Positions 42,912 through 55,285 of a DNA stretch of 64,000 bases are shown here, piece by piece; the stretch's first letter is position 1, and every line of letters starts with the position of its first letter. The DNA comes from Lucinisca nassula (lineage: Eukaryota > Mollusca > Bivalvia > Lucinida > Lucinidae). Below the pieces are notes generated by a model. It was not told the origin of the DNA. It did no database searches and saw only the letters and a list, made by a program, of their open reading frames with translations. Location of the stretch: contig OY757021.1 of NCBI GenBank assembly GCA_963580285.1, positions 92,801,221-92,865,220 on the forward strand. Direction: 5' to 3'. A program made the translations under genes and the position numbers.

Positions 42912-45104
42912 TGGAACTATTTTTTTCTGTAGAGATCAGAGTTTAAAGAGCTACAAACCATTCTTAGCCTAGATTGTTGAATTTGACATAGTCCCATACC
43001 TGAATTGTAATATTTTGGTAGGGTAGTTAAGTTTGTATTCAAACCGTGTGTAAAAGCTGTCACAGATGTTGCTTGCTTTGCATCCAATGGAAGGTTGTTC
43101 CATGACCGTACTGCAAAGGGAAAGAAGGAATCGAGAAAGAGATTAGAATTGGCTCTATAGTTCTGTATATGGTCGGACTTTCGAATACTATACCTTGGCG
43201 TTTCTTGTACACTGGGAGGAACAAGATCAGTAAGATAACTAGGAGTAAGATCATTAAAAGCTTTGTAGGACAATACTAGTATTTGTTTGTCTCGGCGACT
43301 TTGAAGTGACTCCCAGCCATGGTCTAACAAGAATTTTTCGATTCTACATAGTTTTGATTCCGGCTGCTTCAATATGCATGGCATCTAACTCCCTTTTTGC
43401 TCCATGAGAGTAGTTGTCCCAAACAGAATAACTAAATTCAAGGAGTGGACGAATGTATGAGGTATAAATTTTGTTTTCAAGAGGTTCTCTACTAGTGCGG
43501 GTGCATATCTCGTTGTCATTCCCTCTAGAATGTCATTGACAGTGTCTTATTAGCGTTGAAAACAACAAGCCATTTGTCTGCCCATTCGGAAATAGTACTG
43601 AGGTCATTATTGAGAAGTGTTGCTGCCTGCAACGAACAGTCTACGATTATATATAAACTAGTATCGTCTGCAAAAAGACGAACATTGCAGCGGATCTCTT
43701 TGACGATATCGTCAATGAAAAGAATGAATAAAAGGGGGATTAAAATAGACCCCGGGCCCAGTCATAATAATAATAATAATAAAGTCTTTATTTCAAGAGG
43801 GTAACACAATTAGAACAATAACTAATCTCCCTTGCGGCCCTCAAATTATTTACAAATTTTACAAAGAACAAAGTTCCATATTTACTGCAAGCACCCAGAC
43901 ACACAGGCGAGAGCAAACAGTGCAAACCCAGACAAGATGCCAAAGAGTTCAGCATCTCTTCAGGGTCTACACTGTTCGCCAGTCGTCTAGCCACCCACAG
44001 GCACAATGTTAGGTAGTAAACCATACCTGTTCAAGTTTTGGAACAATTATGGTAGGCAGCTAAGGTGTCCAAATACTTTGGGCAAATATGAAAATAAAAA
44101 AATCAAAGACAATACTACATGGATTGATGATACAAAATGACCAAAAGGACCAACAATCTCCCCAGCATGTACAAGTATTAAACTCAGCCAAATTCTAAAA
44201 AATCATAAAGTTTGCCCTCCATCTTCCATCAATATTTGATATACAGAAGGCAAATTTTAGTAATTATTAACACTTTAGGGAAGAAGATGAAGAAGGAAAA
44301 AAAGAGAGAGAGATAAAAAGAAAAATATAAATATCACCTGGCTGAGAATAACAAACATTTGATAGGAAGGTGCCTGACCCCGCAGACATTCTAAATCAAT
44401 TCCATGTAATACTTATATACAAGGAAAGAGACTGCAAATGTCCGTTCACATACTCAACAAAAGACAAAGAGATGAGGCAAAAAAGTATATACATGTATAC
44501 AAAATATTGACTTGCACACACAAACACACATACAAATATGCGCACACGCAGAAAAAAAAGTTAAAAAAAAAATAAATAAAATAAAAATAAAAAAAAAAGT
44601 TAAAAAAGAAGACTGACCGGTACCAGTAGCTTGAAAACCAAAGTAGAATGTCCCTTGAACACCCGATTCCTTGTAACTTATGAAGTAGCCCTTTGTGCCA
44701 GACTGTGTCGATAGCCATGCTTATATCGCAAAGACAGCTCCGACTTCCTTACCGCCATCGACAGCTTCGCATATCTTATGATAATTGTAGAGTTTCCCTG
44801 TACAAGCCAGATTGAAGTTACGGCGACGACATGATTGTAAAGGTGCGTATGTTCACAGCGTTCCAGGGTTTTGCCAACGAGACTTAATAGGAACATAGTA
44901 GAGATAGGGACTATAGGTCTATAATTGCTGGGAAGATATGTGTTGTTTTTCTTAAATACTAAATGGGAAATATCCGTGTTACCCGTAGAATATGGTGGGT
45001 CGGCACCTTGTCGTGAAAGACGTGGGCTAATTAAGTCTGGACCGGATGCTTGTCTGACACGAGGTGTTTTAAAACTTCTAGTACATGTACATCTTGGACA
45101 GAAA

Positions 45105-45135
<31 letters not shown>

Positions 45136-45480
45136 ACAAAACAAATAAAAAAGGCAACGGAGTAACATGTGCTGGTTTGAGATCTGGTATTGATTTGTGA
45201 GCATCATTAACAATCGTTTGAGTGACGAGAAATAAGAGTTTAACATTACAGCTTTCTGAAGGTCAGTTTCGGCATGGACATGGTTATAGAGCCTGACGTT
45301 ACCCGAATTCAGTATCACTTTTAATGTTTTCCCAAATATTTTTGGATCACTGTTTTCATCAAGTAATTTGCGATCTAATTTGTCCAAATAATCTTTTTTG
45401 ACTTTTTTTATTTCGTTGACCACCTTATTCCTTATAATTTTATATTTATTCCAGTAGTATATGTTGGTTGTTGTTTTCTG
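42912..45480 (-). pseudogene. CR1-like LINE relic split by an 860-bp insertion
   Basis: In minus-strand order: KKVKKDYLDKLDRKLLDEN, ETDLQKAVMLNSYFSS, NYRPIVPIST...GKTLERC, DTVWHKGLLHKLQ, then after the insertion GPGSILIPLLFILFIDDIV, the catalytic box FADDTSLY, SEWADKWLVVFNANK, and the end HGWESLQSRRDKQILVLSYKAFN. This is the reverse transcriptase of a CR1/jockey-type non-LTR element. Frameshifts and stops are many. 43763-44620 interrupts it between the SYL and GVPQGS positions. Confidence 0.87.
43763..44620. mobile_element. Insertion in LINE with family A hairpin
   Basis: Begins (ATA)n AAGTCTTTATTTCAAGAGGG, AACTAATCTCCCTTGCGGCC, a sequence that recurs at 46130-46230. A hairpin at 43913-43982 (GCAAACAGTGCAAACCCAGA) is inside. 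The right end is an A-rich tract (44550-44600). Confidence 0.65.
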
Positions 45481-45514
45481 ATTATTTTTTATACCACACG
45501 TTATCCATCACGAT

Positions 45515-45780
45515 AAAAAGTCCTTGAAACGAAGACCCCTCTAAACCCCACTTTATATCGAGAAATGTGGGGGTTACAAGGGTATACACGGTCTTATTTT
45601 TGCTCAAAAACATAGATTGTGGGTACTCGTTAGAACCGCCTCATTGAGGCGGTTCTAACGAGCACCCACAATTTATGTTGAAAGTAGAAATAAGAACGAT
45701 GTTATCATTTGTCCCAAAATTTGTCATTTCTGACACCATGTTGGACGCCATTATTTCACACGTTTTCCTAATGCGGTTTA
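45515..45780. mobile_element. MITE family B with 35-bp hairpin
   Basis: The hairpin at 45605-45680, AACATAGATTGTGGGTACTC to its complement, is near perfect. Flanking 'CCCACTTTATATCGAGAAATG' belongs to the outer arm. Confidence 0.8.
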
Positions 45781-45891
45781 ATAGTAACGACCTTATTCGG
45801 TATATAGACTTTACTACTGCATCGCTGTTAGCAAGTCCCTGTACTAAAGAACCTTGCTAATCCCGCATGAATCGTGGCTTACATGAGTATG

Positions 45892-45893
<2 letters not shown>

Positions 45894-45949
<56 letters not shown>
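45894..45949 (+). repeat. ATT microsatellite
   Basis: About 18 uninterrupted ATT units, followed by a partial family B hairpin (45955-46010). Confidence 0.95.
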
Positions 45950-45951
<2 letters not shown>

Positions 45952-46239
45952 AAAACACACGTTGCGGAACCTCAATGAGACGGTTGTAAGGGGAATCCAC
46001 AATATATTTATGTTTGTGGCAAAACAAAGAAAAACATCACAAATTTTCCTATGAAAACCTTATGAAAACCACTAAAGAAAGCCCTGATTCTTGTAATCTC
46101 ACAGTGTGTCATCCTAATGACCGTGTGTGAATATAATAATAATAATAATAATAGTTATAATAATAGACTTTATTTTACGAGGGTAACACAATTAGTACAA
46201 CAACTAATCTCCCTTGTGGCCCGCAATATTTAAAAATTA

Positions 46240-46870
46240 TACAACAAATGGAAACATGTTTAAAACGAGAATTTAAGACGAGACCTCTCACACACTTATA
46301 ATGACTGGTTGAATAGATAAATTTATGAACAAATAATAATAATAATGACGATTAAATTATCAGCTGAATGAAAAATGCCAGCTGGATGAATGAATGTTTC
46401 CATGGAGTTCCGTGGAATGAATCAATCAGTCGACCAGCCAATCACCCAACCAGTGAATCCGATGGATCCATGAATGAAAGGTTCCATAAATGAATGAAAG
46501 AATGAAAAAATCAGCCATTGGTCCGTGGTTTTGGCAGCAAAAGGTTGTCTTCAGTCATTGAACGTAAAACATGAATCATGAACATTAGTCTGAGATTGCC
46601 TGTTTGAGATATTTCATTTATGTATTCTGGAGTACTTCCATTTGAAACCTAATAATTACGTGAACTTGGCTTTCCTGAAAAAGACTCTCAGACAAAGACA
46701 AAGTATTTGTTGGAAAAGCAATCATTAACAATGGAAGCTAGAAATTTTCTAGTTTATGAATTCTCAGGCACGATTTCAAAATATGTAGTCTCATGCTCGA
46801 CAAAGCCTTGCAATGGACGAATAAAAAAAAACCTCGCCTGACGTACCACTATATATCATGTAATTGTACC
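46240..46870. other. Intergenic, nothing recognised
   Basis: Contains GAATGAATGAATG-like short runs; no coding or RNA feature. Confidence 0.5.
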
Positions 46871-46871
46871 T

Positions 46872-47175
46872 AAAATAAGTCGGCCCCCACCCATCGGGGC
46901 TTGAAGAAATAGATGGGCTGCATGATGCTTCCGCGCAGAGCTGAAACTGACCCGCACACGAATACTGGTAAACCGCTTAGAGGATTTAAGCCTGCCCAGT
47001 CAAAGCGGTGCGAGTCGGACTGTCCATGCTTATAAACCCTTTTGGTTTCAATGACTGGCAAGGGTTGAGATGTCATGTCATCTCAATGTCAGGTAAAAGT
47101 CCCACAAAAATGGAAGCAATGTCTCCAAAATGACCTTTACAGTATTGACGGGGACGTTAACCTCAAATCAAACAA
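46872..47175 (+). mobile_element. SINE-1
   Basis: GGCCCCCACCCATCGGGGCTTG to GACGTTAACCTCAAATCAAAC, nearly full length. Confidence 0.9.
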
Positions 47176-47283
47176 AACAAACCTAAAATAAGCAATACTG
47201 CCCGTCAGAGTGTTCATGGCTGACTTCGTTATGTCTGCAAATGCTTACAGTGAATGTGCATTCATGTATAAAATTTGAGAAAA

Positions 47284-48462
47284 TTTTGAACAGAACAGAA
47301 CAAACATTTTATTGGAATAAACAGCTCAGGCCACAATTTTTGGCATATGAGAACAAAATACATGTACAATAACCGAATATATGTGACGTACAAATACGAG
47401 TTAGTACAAGCACAAATGGAGAATGGACGATATTTCCTTTGAGTAATTCGCCATTTGTGCTTGTACTAACTGTACTAACTAACTCGTATATCAATATACA
47501 GAATTACCCTATGTATATCTGTTGATAGAAAAAAAAGAAGAAAAGCGAACAAAAATCAGGAAGTATTGTTTAACAGTTTGCTTTGGGGAGATACAAAGTA
47601 CAGTCGTTATGCAAATGTTTTTAGTATGATTGATATAAAAATACTAAGATTTTTCAAAATTTGGGTATTGTTGTTATTAAAAAGTAAGTCGAATTTGAGC
47701 GTGTTTTGTTGCCTTGTATAAAAGACTGATAAATACCTCTGTCTTGCTATGCTGAAACTTGTGCATTCGAAGAAGTAATGAAATTCGTCACCTATGTTTC
47801 TGGAGTTACAGAGAGAGGATATTCTTTCATTGAAATCAATATGTTCCCACCAGCTTGTGGTTACCTGTTCGGAGCTTCAGTATTGGAAAATAGAATGACT
47901 CTGACAGTACATTTAAATATGACTCAAAGGAAATATCGTGCTTATCGTGTTCGTACCCTTCGAGGAATTCTCCATTTGTGATTATACTAACTGCAGTTGT
48001 TGACTTTATAGGATTTCAATAATTTTGGATTTTAAACTAATTGGATGATTAACTTGTTTGTGAAATCCAAACATCGTTTCTGCCTGCAGATTGTAAAATA
48101 CTCTTCACATATGTGACCCATTTATGAGGATAAAATCCCATTTCAGTATCGTTTAACAAAATTCTATATACCAGAAATGCCAACTTACTTTGTTTACAGT
48201 TTATAAATGAAAACCAATAGTTCAGCATTCTTACTTTAATATTAATCTTCAGTGGGTAGCGACCAAGCTCTGAGTGGAGAATGTACAAAGGTGTGCTTTT
48301 TCTTGGAAAACATATTTTTCTTAAGAATTCATTATGCAGTTTGTCTATTATGCCTGTGTTTCCGAAACCCCAAACTTCAGAACCATCAAGAAGAATTGGA
48401 ACAACCGTGTGGTCAAAAACCGTCAACTGTAAATCTAATGGTAATTTTGCGGACAAGATAAT
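47284..48462 (-). pseudogene. LINE 3' end with reverse-transcriptase C-terminus
   Basis: On the minus strand, 48462-48049 reads LPLDLQLTVFDHTVVPILLDGSEVWG, KLHNEFLRKIC, STPLYILHSELGRYPLKINIKVRMLNYW, the tail of a non-LTR reverse transcriptase. A 3' untranslated region with two inverted pieces follows down to 47284. The 5' end is cut by a half MITE. Confidence 0.83.
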
Positions 48463-48561
48463 ATCTTGTGCACAAGATATTATCTTGTGCGCACAACTAA
48501 ATATCTTGTTCGCATAACACATTAAAATAAATTGAATGTCCCTTCCCGGGTTCCGTAGATC
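48455..48561. mobile_element. Half copy of the TACGGAACCC MITE
   Basis: Has repeated AAGATATTATCTTGTGC and ends TGTCCCTTCCCGGGTTCCGTAG, but lacks the other end. Confidence 0.75.
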
Positions 48562-49022
48562 CTTGAAAAAGTGTTGTTGTTTTTTTTATTGATTTTTGAA
48601 AATTAGCATTAAAAACACACACACAATAAAAAAAACCTCTTTTAAAACCTGACCAATTGATGTTTCACTGGCATAGGTTACCCATTACCTGCACTTCCGG
48701 TTTATGGGCAAAAAATAAGAATCTTCGCAAAATGACACTGGAAAGGGAAAATATGTTGGATTTAAAAAAAAAAAAAACACAAAGCATTCATGAACGGTGA
48801 TTAATTTCTTCTAAAAATTTCAACGGAATTTGACTAGCAGTCACGACGATGCAGCATATTGAAAATCACACTTGGATCATGTTTGGATTACTGCTGATTT
48901 ATCCCGCTTTTAGTAATCTAAGTTGAATTTTGCACCCCTTTCGAAAGCACGTGTCCCCTATTGAATAAAAATCAAAAATGAGTTCCTTTAAGAGCAATGA
49001 AAACATTCATAAGAAAGAAGAT

Positions 49023-49068
49023 GGGTCATACTACGTAGTTTCGGCTAATAAAGCCTCATCAGTGACCC
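49023..49068 (-). ncRNA. Type I hammerhead ribozyme, 3' copy of retrozyme B
   Basis: On the minus strand: stem I GGGTCA with TGACCC (6 perfect pairs), core CTGATGA, stem II GGCT-TTATT-AGCC (4 pairs), core GAA, stem III ACT-ACGT-AGT. The cleavage triplet is GTA, with the predicted cut between 49029 and 49028. Compared with the plus-strand family, stem II changed from GGCC/GGCC to GGCT/AGCC, a change that keeps pairing. Confidence 0.87.
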
Positions 49069-49405
49069 TGTAATGATCCGGCAAAGAAAGCCAGAGGAAA
49101 CATACTGCAATTTTGCGAAATTCAAATAGGCAGTCGATTCAAAGACTGATATAAATCAAAAAGGGGTCCAAATAATTAAAAACCTGTCAAGATTATGAGT
49201 CTAAACCAATAATTTATTTCTGAATTCTCAGAATATTCACGCTGATCTCAAAGGATCAAAAGTAAAATATAAACTGCACTATGGTTGATGTACGGGGAGA
49301 CGTTTTACGGCCGCCACACGGCACAACACCAGCTGCAGTGAAGGCAAATAAAAATCAAAAATGAGTTCCTTTAAGAGCAATGAAAACATTCATAAGAAAG
49401 AAGAT

Positions 49406-49451
49406 GGGTCATAATACGTAGTTTCGGCTAATAAAGCCTCATCAGTGACCC
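49406..49451 (-). ncRNA. Hammerhead ribozyme, 5' copy of retrozyme B, stem III damaged
   Basis: On the minus strand: GGGTCA, CTGATGA, stem II GGCT-TTATT-AGCC, GAA, then ACTACGTATT, cleavage base A and TGACCC. Stem I is a perfect 6-bp helix. The second pair of stem III is C opposite T, where the sister copy at 49023-49068 has C-G, so this copy is probably weaker. The cleavage triplet would be TTA. Confidence 0.8.
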
Positions 49452-49899
49452 TGTAATGATCCGGCAAAGAAAGACAGAGGAAACATACTGCAATTTTGCG
49501 AAATTCAAATAGGCAGTCGATTCAAAGACTGATATAAATCATAAAGGGGTCCAAATAATTAAAAACCTGTCTAGAATATGAGAATATGAAATTTGAATAA
49601 ACCAAACCTACGCAAAATTGGCTTTAGAATCGCCCAAAGGGAGACGTGTCAGTATCAATCCAAACATGACTCAAGTGTGATTTTCAATCAGCAGCATCTT
49701 CGTGACTCCTGGCCGGATTTTAAAGCGGATGTTAATCCCTGTACGTGCTAATCCAGTACCATTTTCCATTCCGATGTCATTTTACAAAGATTCATTTTTT
49801 TGGCATAAAAACCGGAAGTGAAGGGAATGAACAACATTTAGACAATCAAATTTGCCTGAAAAGGTAGCATTCTGACATATTGCTTCAATTTGTGTTTGT

Positions 49900-50620
49900 A
49901 AATCATCAGTTGGTAGAGTTATGAAAGGGGCCTCTTTGAAAATTGAACTACACCCCTATTTTTTTTTTTTTTAAATTCAATTTCCAAACTTCGATAAAAA
50001 AAAAAAACGTTTTCGAGGTATTTTTAAATTTCTGCGTTGTTTTTACACTATGCAACCTTCATTCCGAAGCATAAATGTTGAAATACGGCAAAAATGTCAA
50101 CTCATTAAATTTTTATGCGAAAAAATAACAAAGGGCTAGGGTCGATAAGGGGCATTTTTGGCCTCGATTTTTCAGAAAAATCAAAATTACATGTTTACTT
50201 AGGTTTATACATGTTAAAACAGAACACCATATAAAGTTTCAAGAAATGCTGTTAGAACGTCGGATCGTGCGCACGTATTGCTATGGTGACGTCACTAAGG
50301 AAGGTCGAAACGTCATTTTCCTGAAATTTTTAGTTATTTTGACATGTTTCCACGGAAAATTAAGTACCGCACCACTCCTCAACCAACATGAAAAATGTCG
50401 CAAAAGAAAGATAACGTCCAGTTCGTCTTATCACCAATGTTTGGTGTTGGTTGAGGGGTGGTGCGATTGTTAAAATTACAAGTAGAGACCCTTTGACAAC
50501 AGCCAAAAGCCTTGGTGAAACATACATTTTATCAACCTTTGAGGCACTTTTGACATGAATGAAGAATTTATTTCGCTTGTTTTCGTTAAAATAGTTTGTC
50601 ACGGCATTGAATTATATTTC
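49900..50620. other. Intergenic; short hairpin element at 50368-50466
   Basis: CGCACCACTCCTCAACCAAC faces its complement GTTGGTTGAGGGGTGGTGCG, 98 bp in all. AGGGCTAGGGTCGATAAGGG at 50137 recurs inverted at 54885. Confidence 0.6.
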
Positions 50621-50624
50621 AAAC

Positions 50625-51120
50625 TAGATCAAGGATAAATCTGCATAAATCTGACTAGCCCTTACTCTTTGCATTTTTCTAGATCTAGATGTGAATATAT
50701 CTACTTTTATAAACCTACTCATTGAATTAAAATAAAAAAATAATTTAAATTGCAATAATTTAAATTGATGTCTTTCTAATATGCTGTTGTTTTAGGCTAC
50801 TGTTTTATCTGTTTGTTTCGGCTACTGTGTTCTGTGCATGAATAGCCTCCCTTGCAATTCACGGTATTTAACCGGAGTTGCCAACACATTTGACGTAGGC
50901 CCACATAGGCCCTATTGATTTTTAATTAACTATAGCTGAAATCCTTAACTTGCACCGGGGGACGGCCAAGCCAGCATCAAACACTGGGTCAGCGTCGGAC
51001 TGAGAGCGATACGACGTTGTGTTCCGGCATTCTTTGCGTACAGAAGTAAACATTATTTTTCTTAAATTATGACCTCCAGTAAAAGCCCCCCACCCCCACC
51101 CCACACACACATCCGGATCC
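50625..51120. other. Intergenic, nothing recognised
   Basis: AT-rich to 50780, then unique-looking sequence. Confidence 0.5.
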
Positions 51121-51124
51121 AACG

Positions 51125-51240
51125 AAGTGTGCACTTTGTGGACTCATCGCTGCAAATTATGTCATTATCTCCACTGTCGGAGATCGAACCCGGGACCTCT
51201 AACATCAGACACAAGTGCACTAACCACTGAGTTCTCATGT
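51125..51240 (-). mobile_element. SINE-4 (tRNA-derived)
   Basis: On the minus strand: GAACTCAGTGGTTAGTGCAC and GAGGTCCCGGGTTCGATCTC, then GACAGTGGAGATAATGACAT. Confidence 0.78.
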
Positions 51241-51264
51241 TCCATCTTCGATGCACCTATTTTG

Positions 51265-51552
51265 ATGGCATTCGAAGAAATATATCGGCTGCATGATGCC
51301 TCCACGCAGAGCTGAAACCGACCCCCACACTAGTACTGGTAAACCGCTAAGAGGATCTAAGCATGCACAGGCAAAGCGGTGCGAGACGGCCCGTCCATGC
51401 TTAATAAACCCTATTGGTTTCATTGGGCGACAGGGCTTGAGATGTCATTTCATCTCAATGTTGGGTTAAAGTCCCACAAAATTGGAAGTAGCATCTCCAA
51501 AATGACCTTTACAGTGTTGATGGGGACGTTAAACCTCAAATCAAACAAACAA
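51265..51552 (+). mobile_element. SINE-1
   Basis: GAAGAAATATATCGGCTGC to GACGTTAAACCTCAAATCAAAC. Confidence 0.88.
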
Positions 51553-51836
51553 AACGGTATAATACTGACAACTCCCAACTGGTGCCAGAGACCATGGCTG
51601 CGCGTTTGAAATTGTCAGTGCACGTTATATACATGTTGTTCCATAACAGACGAGTTAAGAAAGTTTTCTTTTAAAATATAGAAGCCCATGGCTATCAATT
51701 TCAAAATGTGGTCTGATCTAGTAGAGGTGCAGGACTCTGTCTGGTTTTCATTTTTCCCGCGCCTCTGCATTGAATCATGTTTCATTTTGCATATGAATCT
51801 AATCGGCTGCTATTTTCTCTTTATTACTATTCGTAC

Positions 51837-52008
51837 ATGCGGTGCGAGTCTGACCGTCCGTGCTTATAAACCCCATTGGGCGACAGGGCTTGAGATGTCA
51901 TTTTACCTCAATGTCGGGTAAAAGTCCCACAAAATTGGAAGCAACGTCTCCAACATGACCTTTATAGTGTTGACTGGGACGTTAAACCTCAAAACAAACA
52001 AACAAAAA
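51837..52008 (+). mobile_element. SINE-1 3' half
   Basis: TGCGGTGCGAGTCTGACCGT to GACGTTAAACCTCAAAACAAAC. Confidence 0.85.
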
Positions 52009-52211
52009 CTCTTCGTACATGCAAGCTCTTGTGCAAGACAGTTTTAATTTCTACTTTTAAGGCTAAGACGATAAAAAGTTTAACACACAATGCGCTGAAA
52101 TAATATCTGTCTCATACCGCACTGATGGTTAGGCCTACCGGTACATCATTTTTCGCAATTTAATTTTTCTTTTCGCTTGTTGTCATGTGTTACTATATAC
52201 CTCAAAATTAT

Positions 52212-52422
52212 TCCGCCCCCGCCCATCGGGGCTTGAAGAAATATATGGGCAGCATGATGCTTCCACGCTGAGCTGAATCCGACTGCACGCGAGTACTGGA
52301 AAATCGCTTAGAGGATCTAAGCCTGCCCAGGCAGAGTGGTGTGAGTCGGATCGTCCATGCTTATAAACCCTTTGTTTCCATTGGGCGACAGGGCTTGAGA
52401 AGAGAAACCTCAAATTAAACAA
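52212..52422 (+). mobile_element. SINE-1 with internal deletion
   Basis: CCGCCCCCGCCCATCGGGGC through GGGCGACAGGGCTTGAGA, then directly AAACCTCAAATTAAAC. Confidence 0.87.
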
Positions 52423-52770
52423 TTATTATGATACGCCAAAGTCTTGCTGTTCAAGAGAAGCGGGTGTACCAAAGCTAATTAGGATATAGCCGGGATGTGG
52501 GTATGCTTTGGTTATGTATACCCGGGTTACTTTTTTCGCTTGGATGGACAATTCTTATTGTTTTCAGCCTGCACTGTGACTGGGTCGATTGTTTGTCAGT
52601 CGACCTAAAGTTATTATACACTAGCCAAATGTTGTTGATCATAGGAAATTATAGTCACGCTTTTCTTTCCGTTGTGAGATCATAGTATTGTGTAAAAGGG
52701 CCATGCACTGGGTTAGGCAATCAGTGTAGATCCAGACTAGACGCGGCATCTGATTGCCATAGGTATAGCT

Positions 52771-52909
<139 letters not shown>

Positions 52910-53084
52910 AAAATAGAGATGCTGAGAACAGCAACATTATCAGGAAAAAGAATACATTTTCATTACGCAGGCCTTAGGGCTTTTCATGGCCAGTCAAGAC
53001 GATGGTCAGACCAGAGAATATTTAAACAGAGAACTGCTTTCGGGCACCGTTTGGCACGTTCATTGTTACAGACGTCATTGGCTA

Positions 53085-53290
53085 ATTGGGTAAGAGTGCT
53101 AGCTGTCTCTTAATTGATAAAGTCTCTCTGTATTGTAGGTTCGAGTCCCACTCGGGTCATGTCAGACGCCAAGTTCTGCAGAGGAAGGTCAGGTTTTTAT
53201 TTTTTCCAGATACTCAGGTCTTTATCGTTCTCTGGTTGACGATCGGCTCGAAAGCAGTAAAAGTATCTTGAAAGGACCGTTATAGCACAC
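53085..53290 (+). mobile_element. SINE-5 copy
   Basis: TTCGAGTCCCACTCGGGTCA, GTCAGACGCCAAGTTCTGCA and AAGTATCTTGAAAGGACCGT match the copy at 32788; the head is decayed. Confidence 0.72.
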
Positions 53291-53699
53291 CCGCGACCAA
53301 TACAAAAAGAAGACCTTCAATAATATTAACAGTTGCAAGATAGAGTTTTTCTTGAATGCACCAGAGCCGGGCAAAATTCCAAACAGACAGTTACGAACTG
53401 CACCGAGCTCGATGCAGTAATTATTCAATTCAAACAGTCAATATTCTGATCAGATGGTATGGTCTCTCTCTCTCTCTGTCTCTCTCTGTCTCTCTCGTAC
53501 CTGCATCGCCTCTAGTCTCACGTCTGATTGAAGGTTCTCTCTCTCTGTGATGGGTCTTTTAACTGTATTTTTGCCATTTTGGTGAAATGGAAGTAGCTCA
53601 TTTTTTTGTGTGATGTTACATGTATAACCCGCTATTTTGCCCGGTAATTGCACACCGGTCCGCCCGAATGCATTGGTCCTTCATGAGCCTGAGTCACAA

Positions 53700-54490
53700 C
53701 GATTTACCTTTTGATATTTGGTTATCGGTAAGTCTACTTTGTGAAAAGGTCAAGATCACCAAAATCTCACAAAATCTTCGTTTTTTTTTTTGTAATGATG
53801 TATTGTACCAAGTTTGACGAAAATCAATCAATTCGTTTATGAGATAGAGTGCGGACAAGCTATTTTTGACCAAACATTGACTGTTTTTGGGTCGCTGTAA
53901 CCTTGAAAATGGGGTCAATGTCACCAAAATCTAAACAAATCTGCGGTTTGTTGTAATGATATATTGTACCAAGTTTGACGAAATTTGGTAAATTAGTTAA
54001 TGAGATAGAGTGCAGACAAGCAATTTTTGGCCCAAAAATGACTGTATTGGGGTCGCTGTGACCTTGAAAATAAGGGCAAGGTCACCAAAATCTAATCATA
54101 TCTGTGGTATGTTGTAATGATATATTAATCAATTCGTTAACGAGATAAAATTAATCAATTCGTTAACGAGATAGAGTGCAGACTAGCCGTTTTTGGCCAA
54201 AAAATGGCCGTTTTTGGGGTCGCTGTGACCTTGAAAATGAGGTCAAGGTCATCAATTTCTAACCAAATCTTCGGAATGTTGCAATTATATGTTGTACCAA
54301 GTTTGACGAAAAATGATCAATTTGTTAATATGACAAAGTGCAGACAAGCCATGTTTTGGCCCAAAATGACAGTTTTTGGGTCGCTGTGACCTTGAAAATG
54401 AGGTCAAGGTTATCATGACCTAAAGACTGTTTCTCTTATGCTAGTATTGTGTCTATGCAAGCTTGGTCAAAATCCATCCATAGGTTCAGG
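53700..54490 (+). repeat. Minisatellite M4, about 150-bp units
   Basis: Five units share GGGTCGCTGTGACCTTGAAA, ATGAGGTCAAGGTCACCAAA, TTGTACCAAGTTTGACGAAA and GAGATAGAGTGCAGACAAGC. Each unit has two to four AGGTCA-like motifs. Confidence 0.88.
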
Positions 54491-54944
54491 AGATATAATG
54501 CTTTAAATAGGCTACGCCGATGCTGACGCCGACGCAAACGGGATCTGCACCAAAAACAATATGCCCCCTCCCCTCTGGTGGGGTGGGGGGGGGGAAGCAA
54601 TTACAGCAGGTATTCTTATTGGATAATATTACTTTTCTTAACTAAAAGGCTCGTTTAGCATATACCATTACATCTTTGAATAAAAAGTATTATGATATAT
54701 GCCAGTTTAACAATCAAAAAGAAGGCATCATCATCTTTTGGTAGGGGAAACGGTGTCTTTCTTTCAACGCGTGTTGCCATGGCAACAGACTTCAAATGTT
54801 ACAACTATTTACATTTTTCAAAATCGCAACTAATATTTTGTCATTCGGCAAAATTTGAATGATTTTGGAGATGAAGCCAAAAATGGCCCTTATCGACCCT
54901 AGCCCTTTACATTTCGCTCGAAATTTTCATGCATGGCTGCACAT

Positions 54945-55285
54945 TTGCAGACTTCATGCCATCATGCGGACTGAACAAATAATTTGTCTAAATCGCGACG
55001 GAAGTAAGGGCGAGGATTGTGGCCACGTAAAATCGATTTAAGCCCCCAAGTGGAATTCGTTTCACAGACCGTTCCAAGGTGGTTCTTCTGTCGCGGTTTA
55101 TTTTGTCTTTGAGTGTTTGTATCGCTTATATTTTTTTGTTTTGTAAATGTCCCCTTGGCTTTCCGCTATTGATGTTTCCGTTGGGGCTATTGTTTCTTGT
55201 TCTTTCCCTTTGGTGTCTCTGATGGGAGCTGTGGGTTAATTGTATCGATTCCTAATCATTGCCTTCACTTCTATTCGTGATCACT
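54945..55285 (+). repeat. Fragment of the 1.2-kb duplicated block, with family E
   Basis: ATAATTTGTCTAAATCGCGA, GGATTGTGGCCACGTAAAAT and CCTTTGGTGTCTCTGATGGG match 12905-13290 in the same order. This is a third, shorter copy of the block. Confidence 0.85.

Larger units (their letters stand above)
48964..49578 (-). mobile_element. Retrozyme-like insertion B (about 1.6 tandem units)
   Basis: A 383-bp unit is present once in full (49069-49451), with a partial unit on each side. It contains two hammerheads and no ORF. Its centre (CTGCAGCTGGTGTTGTG, then GTGGCGGCCGTAAAACGTCT) matches the centre of insertion A, so the two are subfamilies with different flanks. It lies between the arms of a long imperfect inverted repeat (48650-48950 and 49590-49830). 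Confidence 0.8.
48650..49830. repeat. Long inverted repeat enclosing retrozyme B
   Basis: The left arm (about 48650-48950, with CTTCCGGTTTATGGGC, AGAATCTTCGCAAAATGACA and TGAAAATCACACTTGG) is matched on the opposite strand by the right arm (about 49590-49830). Similarity is clear but imperfect. The two arms are separated almost entirely by the retrozyme. It could be an old foldback transposon into which the retrozyme inserted. Confidence 0.6.

Noticed and set aside
46870..47076. Recurring frames reading MTSQ-LP-ETNRVYKHGRSDSH
   Set aside because: They are the antisense reading of SINE-1 and appear at nearly every copy.
47778..47981. A 67-codon plus-strand frame
   Set aside because: It lies antisense within the LINE 3' region and has no motif.
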